In this document: positions 24,043 to 31,463 of the stretch, one piece after another
Numbering within the stretch: position 1 is the first letter of the stretch
Layout: every line of letters begins with the position of its first letter
Assembly (NCBI GenBank): GCA_947382875.1
Contig: CANDBG010000002.1
Span: forward strand, 22,495 to 86,494
DNA length: 64,000 nt
Reading direction: 5' to 3'
DNA from: an uncultured Oscillibacter sp.
Lineage (GTDB): Bacteria > Bacillota > Clostridia > Oscillospirales > Oscillospiraceae
Notes under the pieces: model-generated
The model's database searches: none
What the model saw: the letters and a program-made list of their open reading frames with translations, nothing else
What the model was told of the DNA's origin: nothing
Made by a program: the position numbers and the translations under genes

Positions 24043-25900
24043 TCTGTTTCCCATCCTTTACTTTGTAAGCCTTGATTCCCAGCGTTTTCAGACGCTCCAC
24101 CAGTTCCGCGGGGATATCCTGTTCCGGCGTTACGGTGCCGTTCCTGCCTTCATATGCATCCGCCATCAGTGTGACGCTTTCAATATCTTCCAGATTCACG
24201 CCGCCGTGATATTGCAGTTCCACATAACTGGCAAGGCTGTCCTCCAGAACCTGATGCACGTCCGCGGGGGCGACATCCTTTCCGGCCGCCTTTTCCTTCC
24301 GGCGCTTGTAGGCCGCTGCGATTACATTCTTGCGTACTCTGTCATCATTTACGCATTGCAGATCCGGCGAGTGGACGAAGTTCATCCGGGACCAGGCTTT
24401 TCCATTCAGGCTGTCTCCAATGGTTGTAGTGGTCCGTTCCAGCATACGGTCCTTCTTCAATGTCACGACAATGCTTCCATACTGCTTGACTCTGCTGCCG
24501 ACGGTGCTGTCCTGTTGGCTCTCCCGCACCAGATCATTGTCGGAGGCATAGCCGTAGATTTCATACTGATCCACCGGAAAGCTAGCCGCATTGATGCCAA
24601 AATTATTTTCGGCAAACGCCTTTCGCGAGCTCAGATCAAGCATTGCGCCGCTGGAATTGGTTTCCATTTGGGTTTTGAACCGTTTGCTGTCCAGAATCAG
24701 GCCCATAATCTGGCAGTTAGGGACGCGAATCTGGAAGGAGGCGTTCCGGATGGCTTCTTCCAGATATTCCCGCGTCAGAAAGTCCCCGAATTCATAGTTT
24801 ATCTTGGGTGCATTGGGGTCGTATGTATTCCGGATGTGCGCGGTCACGCTGGATTCCGATTCGGCAAAAAGTTCATGCCGTTCCATAGCGCCCCGGATGG
24901 TCAGCGGACCGACTTCGTCCCATTGAGCCTTTCGCCGCTCCTCAAGCTGCCGCAGCGTTTCGGGCCGCCTTTCCCGGAGGACACCCTCCTCAAATTTTCC
25001 GCGGGCCTGGTAGTCGGCCATTTCGCCCGACTGGATTTTCTCGGCGTATAATTCCCGATAAGCGGGAGCGTCCTTTCCCTTCTGCACCCGGCGAAAGTTT
25101 TTCATACGCTCCTCAATTTCCTCGTGAGACAAGCCTGGGAACATATCCCTGCGCAGAGCTTCGATCTGCTCGAACAGCTGCGTCCTCATCTGGTCGAACT
25201 GATCTGAGTACGCCGAAAGCGCTTCCCTGGTTCCCTCAGGCAGCTGTATGTTATGCTCTTCAACATAGTAGTCCAGATGGCTTTCCGCAAAGTAGAGGCT
25301 CTGACGTCTCTCGTCATGCGCACGGACGAAGTTCCGAAGCGCCTGGGCGCGTTCCAGGAGTTTCCGGGCCTGGCCTTCGCTGACGTGGATATCGAATTTT
25401 TTGTCTTCATAGCTCGCCAGGAAACAATCTTCTATGGCGTCCACGGCATGGACCAGCGATGTGTCGGACGCAGACATCTCATAGTACACTGCAAGTTCCG
25501 GGTCAGCCTTCATCTGCTCCAAAATCGGCTGGATGGTTACATGCATTTTCGCAATGGCGCGGTCCTGCTGTTTTTTGGCCTCCCGGGCGGCGGCTTCCTG
25601 CTGCTGCCGCTCCCGCTCCTGCCGGCGCTGGTTTTCCTTGATGTTTTTCTGCACTTTTTTGAATTGGGAGCGGAGGGCGCGCCGCTGCTTGTAGGACATC
25701 CCCTGCTGTTGAACCGGTTCCTCCATGACCGGCGCGGGGGCCGCCTCGGCCTGCGCCGGCTGCGGGAGTTCCAGACCGCCCGTCACCGCCGGGTGTTCCA
25801 TTTCTTCCCGGCGTTCCTGATGAACCTGCGCTTCTTCGTGAACGTGAATTTCTTCCTGCTGGTGCTGTTCCACGTGCAGCGTACCACGACCGCCTGTCAT
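24032..25900 (-). CDS. Large 'B' protein, copy 1: Q/E/R-rich N-terminus and putative enzymatic C-terminus
   Basis: 622 residues. Residues 1-65 are low-complexity (His/Gln/Glu, then Ala/Pro) and end in VMEEPVQQQGMSYKQRRA, nearly identical in copy 2. Residues 70-125 are a highly charged coiled coil. Residues 125-360 are helical. Residues about 370-622 form the best conserved domain: LDSKRFKTQMETNSS, IYGYASD (448-454), YGSIVVTLKK (474-483), ERTTTTIGDSL (488-498), and YVELQYHGGVNLEDIESV (559-576). The last block and the TTTxGDS block resemble DUF3626-type domains, and a link to ADP-ribosyltransferase-like folds is possible, but I cannot verify either. No signal peptide. The start has GGAGG 9 nt upstream. 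Confidence 0.7.
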   Translation of the reverse strand: MTGGRGTLHVEQHQQEEIHVHEEAQVHQERREEMEHPAVTGGLELPQPAQAEAAPAPVMEEPVQQQGMSYKQRRALRSQFKKVQKNIKENQRRQERERQQQEAAAREAKKQQDRAIAKMHVTIQPILEQMKADPELAVYYEMSASDTSLVHAVDAIEDCFLASYEDKKFDIHVSEGQARKLLERAQALRNFVRAHDERRQSLYFAESHLDYYVEEHNIQLPEGTREALSAYSDQFDQMRTQLFEQIEALRRDMFPGLSHEEIEERMKNFRRVQKGKDAPAYRELYAEKIQSGEMADYQARGKFEEGVLRERRPETLRQLEERRKAQWDEVGPLTIRGAMERHELFAESESSVTAHIRNTYDPNAPKINYEFGDFLTREYLEEAIRNASFQIRVPNCQIMGLILDSKRFKTQMETNSSGAMLDLSSRKAFAENNFGINAASFPVDQYEIYGYASDNDLVRESQQDSTVGSRVKQYGSIVVTLKKDRMLERTTTTIGDSLNGKAWSRMNFVHSPDLQCVNDDRVRKNVIAAAYKRRKEKAAGKDVAPADVHQVLEDSLASYVELQYHGGVNLEDIESVTLMADAYEGRNGTVTPEQDIPAELVERLKTLGIKAYKVKDGKQNEL

Positions 25901-25933
25901 TGCTGTATTCCTCCATTCAACTGGCTAGATTGT

Positions 25934-26158
25934 TCAAATGACAGCGGTACAGGCGTCGGGGTTGGCGAGAATGGCGGCGATGCCCTCCATGACCGCCGGT
26001 TCCACTTCTTCCACGTCCTCGAAGTAACCCAGCTTCAAAAACACGCCCGGTTCCTTACTCTCGCTGTAAGTTCCATTCGTCAGGCTGACCATCCGGAAAA
26101 GCTCCTCCTGCCGCACCAGATACGACTGGCCGCGGCGGCAAATAATCTCAAAGTTCAT
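25934..26158 (-). CDS. Small acidic 'A' protein, copy 2
   Basis: A 74-residue paralogue of the A protein at 23818-24042, differing at about ten positions (for example RRGQSYLVRQEEL for RRGDSYLVRQENL). The start at 26158 overlaps the end of the second B gene by 11 bases in another frame, the same geometry as in the other module. No motif points to an enzyme. Strong conservation of both sequence and overlap suggests that A is needed in fixed ratio with B. Confidence 0.75.
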   Translation of the reverse strand: MNFEIICRRGQSYLVRQEELFRMVSLTNGTYSESKEPGVFLKLGYFEDVEEVEPAVMEGIAAILANPDACTAVI

Positions 26159-28025
26159 TCTGTTCCCCATCCTTTACTTTATAAGCCTTGATTCCCAGCG
26201 CTCTCAAACGCTCCACCAGCTCCGCGGGCATTTCCTGCTCAATGGCCTCGGGAGCTTCCTCACTGAAAGCGTCCGCCAGCAGCGTAACGCTCTCGATATC
26301 TTCCAGCCGTACGCCGCCATGGTATTGCAGCTCCGCGTAAGGGCAGTCGCAGGCATCCAAGAGCTGTTCCACATCACAGGGAGCATTCGGTTCCTCTTGT
26401 TTGGCTTTATGGTGCAGGTAGGCGGCTTTGACAACCTCCGGCCGGAAGAGCGCGCCCACCGCCTGCAAATCCGGAGAGTGGACATAGCTCATACGCGTGG
26501 CGAACTGATTGCTCAGGCTGTCTCCCAGCGTAAAGGTCGTGCGCTCCTTCATACGCTCCTTCCGCAGCGTTACCACGATATGACCATACTGACAGGCGCC
26601 TCGGTTGATTTTGCTGTCCGGACGGCTTTCCCGCACCAGATCCCCATCGGAGGCATAGCCGTAGACTTCAAATTGTTCCGGCGGCAGGGTTTCCGGGTTA
26701 ATCCCGAAACATCTTCCGGCAAATTGCTTCCGCGTCGTCAAATCCAGCAAAGCCTTGCTGGAATTGGTTTCCATCTGGGTTTTGAACCGTCCGCTGTCCA
26801 GAATCAGGCCCATGATTTCGCAGTTGGGAACGCGAAGCTGAAAAGAGGCGTTTCGGATGGCATCTTCCAAATATTCCCGTGTCAGCTCGTCCGCGGTTTG
26901 GTAGGTTTGCCGGGGACCCTGCACTTCCTCTTCTTGAAGAAGCTGGTTCGTTTGTCGGATGAAATCATAGTCCTTCAACGTTTTCTGGAAACTACGGTCG
27001 TTTCGGTGGATGTATCGTTGGTCTGGAAAATTTTTCAGCGTGACGGGCCGTCTTTGCCGGAAGAGATCCTCCTCATACGCGATCTTGGCCTGGGAGATGG
27101 TCATTTGACCCGTCTGGATTTGGGCGGCGTACGCTTGCTGGTAAGCGGGAAGAGCATTTCCTTTCCGTATCTGTTTGACGGGTTCCAAACGCTGAATAAT
27201 TTCCTCGGTGGTCAGGCCCGGGAACAGGGACTCCCGCAAAGCGGCAATCTGGACGCGCAGAAGCTGTCCGCTGTCGTTCAACTGCCGCGCGTATGCCGGA
27301 AACGCGGCTGCGGTTCCTTTGGGCAGCTTCAGGTTATGCGCGCGCATATATTCGCCCATATAGTTTTCCGCAAAAGAGTGCTCCTGCCGGCGCTGGTCAT
27401 ACGCGGTGGCGCTGCTGCGAAGGGGACGGATTTTATTCAAAATGTTCCGGGTCTCGTGTTCGGTGTAATTGGAGGCGCGGCATTGCTCCAGAAAATACTC
27501 TTCCAGGGCTTCCAGCTCGTTCAGCAGCGGCACGGTGGGCGCGGACGCCTCGTATGCAAGCGCATAGGCCGGGTCGCCCTTCATCTGATTCAGGATCGGC
27601 TGGCGGTCCGCGAGCATTTTCGCGACGGCGCGTGCTTCGTTCTTTTTGGCCTCCAGGGCGGCGGCTTCCTGCCGCTGACGCTCCCGTTCCTGTTGCTGCC
27701 GCTGACGCTCCTGCTCCCGTTCCTGCCGCTGACGCTCCCGCTCTCGCTGACGCTGCGCCTTTTGTGTCGCTTTGGCCTCCCGTCTGGCCTGGGCACGGGC
27801 GGCGCGGCGTTCTTTATAGGTCATGTTCTGCTGCTGAACCGGTTCTTCCATGACCGGCACGGGAGCCGCTTCGACCTCTGCCGGCTGCGGGAGTTCCAGA
27901 ACTTCCGCCTGCTCCTGTTGTTCCGCCTGCGCCTGTTCCTGCTGTTCCGCCTGTTCCTGCTGCTGGATTTGAATTTCCTGCTGCTGTTGCTGCTGCATTT
28001 GCAGGGTGTCGTTATCTTCTGGCAT
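26148..28025 (-). CDS. Large 'B' protein, copy 2: Q/E/R-rich N-terminus and putative enzymatic C-terminus
   Basis: 625 residues, paralogous to the B protein at 24032-25900. The N-terminus is a run of Gln/Glu (residues 9-40), then LELPQPAE and VMEEPVQQQNMTYKERRAA. A long Arg/Glu/Gln coiled coil follows (75-130), then a helical part and the conserved C-terminal domain with LDSGRFKTQMETNSS, VYGYASD, YGHIVVTLRK, ERTTFTLGDSL and YAELQYHGGVRLEDIESV. Conservation between the copies is highest in this domain and lowest in the middle, a pattern of shared activity with diverging targeting. It is 51 nt downstream of the DUF4157 gene and probably in one transcript. Function not established. Confidence 0.7.
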   Translation of the reverse strand: MPEDNDTLQMQQQQQQEIQIQQQEQAEQQEQAQAEQQEQAEVLELPQPAEVEAAPVPVMEEPVQQQNMTYKERRAARAQARREAKATQKAQRQRERERQRQEREQERQRQQQERERQRQEAAALEAKKNEARAVAKMLADRQPILNQMKGDPAYALAYEASAPTVPLLNELEALEEYFLEQCRASNYTEHETRNILNKIRPLRSSATAYDQRRQEHSFAENYMGEYMRAHNLKLPKGTAAAFPAYARQLNDSGQLLRVQIAALRESLFPGLTTEEIIQRLEPVKQIRKGNALPAYQQAYAAQIQTGQMTISQAKIAYEEDLFRQRRPVTLKNFPDQRYIHRNDRSFQKTLKDYDFIRQTNQLLQEEEVQGPRQTYQTADELTREYLEDAIRNASFQLRVPNCEIMGLILDSGRFKTQMETNSSKALLDLTTRKQFAGRCFGINPETLPPEQFEVYGYASDGDLVRESRPDSKINRGACQYGHIVVTLRKERMKERTTFTLGDSLSNQFATRMSYVHSPDLQAVGALFRPEVVKAAYLHHKAKQEEPNAPCDVEQLLDACDCPYAELQYHGGVRLEDIESVTLLADAFSEEAPEAIEQEMPAELVERLRALGIKAYKVKDGEQNEL

Positions 28026-28076
28026 ATTTATGTTCCTCCATTTCTGATAAGAGTCCGTTCTGGGGGGTTCCCAACC

Positions 28077-29222
28077 TTAACGCCGCCGGAACAGGTCCGC
28101 AAGCAGATTGCGCGTTCTGGCTCCGCTTGCTGTCGTACCTTTGTTCAACTCCTTTTGCATCTTCATGGCCCGGATGAGATCGCTTTTGTCCACACTATTT
28201 TCCGCGTCGGTGATGCTTCGCTGGTCGGTAATGCCCTGTGCTTTCAGAGCCGCCACCTTTGCCCGCTGTTCCATGCCAATGCGGCTCCCTATGTCGCTGT
28301 TGACGCCGCGGAGAAGCAGGTTGTTCATCATCATTGCCGAGCGGTCCTCCGGGTTTTCGTAGTTGTGGATGCCTTCAAAGGAGCTGTTGGTTGCGGCGAG
28401 GAAGGACATCAAATCCTGATTGCCGCTGACCGACTGGCTGAAAAAGTCCAAGGCCCCCTCCGTACCGCCCTGTTTGTGCGCATCCATTACCTGGGAGCTG
28501 AAATCCTCCGGCAGCATGGAACCGAGTATAATGTTCAAAGAACTCAGCTCCCCCGCGCCGCGCCGGAACGCTTGAGAGTCCATCTGGTCTTTGGGAAGGG
28601 CATTTATCTCCTTCAAACGGGCGTTCATATTTGTGTTGTAATCATCCAGTACCAATTGCCGGAGCGCGGGGCTTTGCAGCTGCTCCCGCGTAGCCCCCTG
28701 GAGCATCTGGTTGATCCCATAGCTTCGTGCGTTCATAAAGGTGCGGACGGCAGTGTCCCCGCTATCGTTGGTCATCTGGGCGGTCATCGGCCCCTCCAGG
28801 AGTGTCGGTTCGCTGATATCCATTTCCGGTTCCGGCTGCTTCTTTTTGCCGAACTTGGAGCGGAACCAGTCAATAATTCCGCCCTGGGCAGCGCCCTCCG
28901 GCGCACTCTGCTGGACGCCCTCCGCGCCGCCCTGCTGGAGAGAGTGGGCGAGTTCGTGAGCAAGAAGTCCACGGCTGGCAGGGTCATTCTGGTTGAACGC
29001 GCCGCGGGCAAAAAAGACGTCCCTGCCCGTGGAAAAGGCGTCCATACCCGTGGATTCCACCCGCTGGGCGGCGTCCTCGCCGGTGTGAATGCGGACGCCG
29101 GAAAGGTCCTGACCGTAGGCCCGGCTCATGTCCCCCACGACGTCGGTGCTGTTTTGGAATTGAAATGCGATTTCATTGGCTTCCCGCTCGGCGGCGGGGT
29201 CGATGTGCAGACGTGTTCCCAT
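28077..29222 (-). CDS. DUF4157-domain protein with HExxH-type motif
   Basis: 381 residues. The first about 100 match DUF4157: AEREANEIAFQF, a segment YGQDLSGVRIHTGEDAAQRV, FSTGRDVFFARGAF, and LLAHELAHSLQQGG (residues 86-99), where H89, E90 and H93 form a zincin-like HExxH motif. DUF4157 is known to be enriched in effectors and accessory proteins of extracellular contractile injection systems. Residues 110-381 are mostly helical and unrecognised. The start at 29222 has AGGAGGT 9 nt upstream. It follows the AAA+ ATPase gene after 18 nt, which strengthens the injection-system reading, though no structural genes are present. Confidence 0.85.
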   Translation of the reverse strand: MGTRLHIDPAAEREANEIAFQFQNSTDVVGDMSRAYGQDLSGVRIHTGEDAAQRVESTGMDAFSTGRDVFFARGAFNQNDPASRGLLAHELAHSLQQGGAEGVQQSAPEGAAQGGIIDWFRSKFGKKKQPEPEMDISEPTLLEGPMTAQMTNDSGDTAVRTFMNARSYGINQMLQGATREQLQSPALRQLVLDDYNTNMNARLKEINALPKDQMDSQAFRRGAGELSSLNIILGSMLPEDFSSQVMDAHKQGGTEGALDFFSQSVSGNQDLMSFLAATNSSFEGIHNYENPEDRSAMMMNNLLLRGVNSDIGSRIGMEQRAKVAALKAQGITDQRSITDAENSVDKSDLIRAMKMQKELNKGTTASGARTRNLLADLFRRR

Positions 29223-29240
29223 TTTTTAAGTACCTCCTTG

Positions 29241-31265
29241 TTATGGTTCTCCCCGGGGAATTCCGGAGAGGTAATCGCTCAGCATCACGCCATATTCCCC
29301 GAATTCACTGGCAAGAAGAACTTTTCCTTCCTTTTGCAGCTCCTGGAACATGGCGCGAACCAGATGGTCCATATGTAAAATTTTTCCGTCCGCCGCGGCC
29401 TGATAAGCGGCGTTGAGGGCGATGTTTTTGATTTGCGCGCCGGAAAGCGGAAATTGCTGTGTCAGATAGTCCAGCTGAATGCCCTCCGCGGGAATCCCGG
29501 CCAGCGCGCCGGTCCAGATCTTACGGCGGAGGGGTTCGTCCGGCAGGGTGAACGCCAGGTGATAGCGGAACCGCCGGGCAAAGGCGGCGTCGATGCTTCC
29601 CGCCTGGTTCGTTGCCATCAGGACGACGCCCTGATATTCCTCCATGCGCTGGAGCAGATAGGCGACTTCCGTGTTGGCGTATTTATCCTTTGCGTCCTTG
29701 ACTTCGCTGCGTTTGCCAAGGAGGGCGTCGGCTTCGTCAAAAAAGAGGACAAGATTGCTTTTCTCGGCCTGGTCGAAGACCTGCCGAAGCCGTTTTTCGG
29801 TTTCGCCGATGTATTTGTCCACGATTTGGGACAAATCCACTTTGTACAGCGCCAAACCCAGCCGGGAGGCGAGGACTTGGGCGGTCATGGTTTTGCCGGT
29901 GCCCGGCGGCCCGGACAGAAGTACGGAGACGCATCGTCCGTAGGGATACCGCCGCCGGAGGCCCCATTCGTCCAGCACGAGGCCCTGGTGTTCCACCTGG
30001 GCGCAGACCGCCCGGAGCGATTCCTTCAAGCGGTCTTCAAGCTGCAGGTCCTCCCAGGTGTAGGAGGCGTCTACAAAGCGAATATTTTCGTAGCGTCCGT
30101 CGTCGAGGACCTGGTAGCAGAGCCGGAAAATTTCCCGTTCTTCCCAGGGACCATGCGGGCATTGGTTTTTCAGAAGCCGCAGGATCCGAACAATTTGTCC
30201 GGCAGTGAGGTTCATTTTGGCGGCCAGGGCCTCCCCAGGGAATTCCGCGGCATCGGGAAGCGTCTCGGACGCCAACGCCCGCCAGAGCCGGGCGCTTTGC
30301 AGAATGGTCAGAGCCGGAATTTGCACCGGCCAGATGGAACCTTCCAGAAACGGGATGGTTTTCACGGCGGGCCGGGACGTGAGAAACACCGGACGGCTGA
30401 CCGGAATGCGTTCCAGCTGCCGCAGGAGTCCCGGCGGACCCTGGATTTCCCGCAGGCACAGCAAGCGGCGGCTCAGCAGCAGCTCGCGGAGAACCAGCCT
30501 CCAGGGGCCGGGGAAAAAGCCCTGTTCCGACGCCACCGCATGGAACGGCGTCACCAACAGTTCCCGGTCCAGACGCGCCGCCGTGTGCCGGGCGAAGAAG
30601 CGCCGGCCGCTGCCGGGTTCGCCGGAGATATGTACCAGCGTCAGGCCGGGGTTTTCCCGGAGGTGCGCTGCGGTTTGTTCCACCAGTTCGCCGGTCAGTA
30701 TGGCAGGCGGCAGGGAGGCGTTTGAAGCGTCTGCGTATACGCCCTGTTCCAGCAGGCGGCGGTCAGGGGTATCGTCTCCTTGCAGAAACGCGGCAAGGCG
30801 TCCGTCCAGACGGAAGGGGGCCTTGAGAAAATCCATTCCCGGTTCCGCCTGCAAGAGTAATTCCACCTTGTCAAAGGCATTCCGCAGGCGGGGGAGGAGG
30901 TCCAGGGTTTCCTGGTCCTGACAGGCGATGCGTCCGGCGGCCTCGATGGTGAGGCCATTGGAAAGCCCGAAGCCCTCCCGCAGCAAGTCTAAGGTTCGTT
31001 CTTCCAGCAGCGCCAGCAGGTAGAGCTGCACTGCCGTCAGCGCGATGGAATCGCCGCCGCAGAGGTTATACAAGTATCTGTAACGTTCCGCCAAAACGGG
31101 TTCGTCCGGAAACAGTTCTTCCGGCGTCTCCGGATAGGCGGCGAGTTCTTCCTTGGTTACATCGGGGGCAATCAGGCGGCTGTATTGCTTGAAAAAGGCG
31201 GAATCCACCCGGGGCTGTAAAAACAGCGACAGCTTGAATGCCGCCAATGCCGCCAATCGTTTCAT
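29241..31265 (-). CDS. AAA+ ATPase of the contractile-injection-system-associated type
   Basis: 674 residues. A C-terminal AAA+ domain (about 405-650) has Walker A GPPGTGKT (452-459), Walker B LVLFFDEAD (505-513), sensor-1 Asn in VVLMATNQ (about 553) and arginine-finger candidates in AFARRFRYHLAF. The N-terminal half has a helical/winged part with FRLDGRLAAFLQGDDTPDRRL, a phrase typical of the ATPases of Afp/PVC-type systems, and a degenerate first P-loop HISGEPGSGRRF (Lys replaced by Arg). Such ATPases are thought to act in assembly or effector loading. The start has GGGAGG 8 nt upstream. It is the first gene of the minus-strand locus and is divergent from the MATE-GHKL operon. Confidence 0.85.
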   Translation of the reverse strand: MKRLAALAAFKLSLFLQPRVDSAFFKQYSRLIAPDVTKEELAAYPETPEELFPDEPVLAERYRYLYNLCGGDSIALTAVQLYLLALLEERTLDLLREGFGLSNGLTIEAAGRIACQDQETLDLLPRLRNAFDKVELLLQAEPGMDFLKAPFRLDGRLAAFLQGDDTPDRRLLEQGVYADASNASLPPAILTGELVEQTAAHLRENPGLTLVHISGEPGSGRRFFARHTAARLDRELLVTPFHAVASEQGFFPGPWRLVLRELLLSRRLLCLREIQGPPGLLRQLERIPVSRPVFLTSRPAVKTIPFLEGSIWPVQIPALTILQSARLWRALASETLPDAAEFPGEALAAKMNLTAGQIVRILRLLKNQCPHGPWEEREIFRLCYQVLDDGRYENIRFVDASYTWEDLQLEDRLKESLRAVCAQVEHQGLVLDEWGLRRRYPYGRCVSVLLSGPPGTGKTMTAQVLASRLGLALYKVDLSQIVDKYIGETEKRLRQVFDQAEKSNLVLFFDEADALLGKRSEVKDAKDKYANTEVAYLLQRMEEYQGVVLMATNQAGSIDAAFARRFRYHLAFTLPDEPLRRKIWTGALAGIPAEGIQLDYLTQQFPLSGAQIKNIALNAAYQAAADGKILHMDHLVRAMFQELQKEGKVLLASEFGEYGVMLSDYLSGIPRGEP

Positions 31266-31307
31266 CTGACCGCCTCCCGTTGTTTTCTATGGTTTCCCGT
31301 CGAAAAT

Positions 31308-31334
31308 ATCATACCATGGAAAGCCCGGTTCGTT
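31308..31334 (-). promoter_or_regulatory. Weak candidate promoter of the AAA+/DUF4157 locus
   Basis: Minus strand TATGAT with a preceding TGG (extended -10), about 42 nt before the start; no good -35. An activator or alternative sigma factor may be needed. Confidence 0.3.
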
Positions 31335-31463
31335 TCTAAATGTTTTCTAAAATCTGGCGGATTTTCCCCAACTGCCGCGAAAAAGGAGCTATAATGAGGC
31401 CACGTCGGACGGCTTGAAACTGCTGGAACCGTCCAATTTTCACAGAGCTTGGAGGCGTTTTTT

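Noticed and set aside
26319-29378. Plus-strand open frame of 1019 codons opposite the B2 and DUF4157 genes
   Set aside because: Composition (Leu/Phe/Arg/Gly runs) is that of the antisense of Gln/Glu/Lys-rich genes; the minus strand has good ribosome sites and conserved paralogues.
22482-31265. Complete contractile injection system or prophage
   Set aside because: No sheath, tube, baseplate, spike, portal, terminase or integrase gene is seen; only ATPase and DUF4157 accessory types are present.
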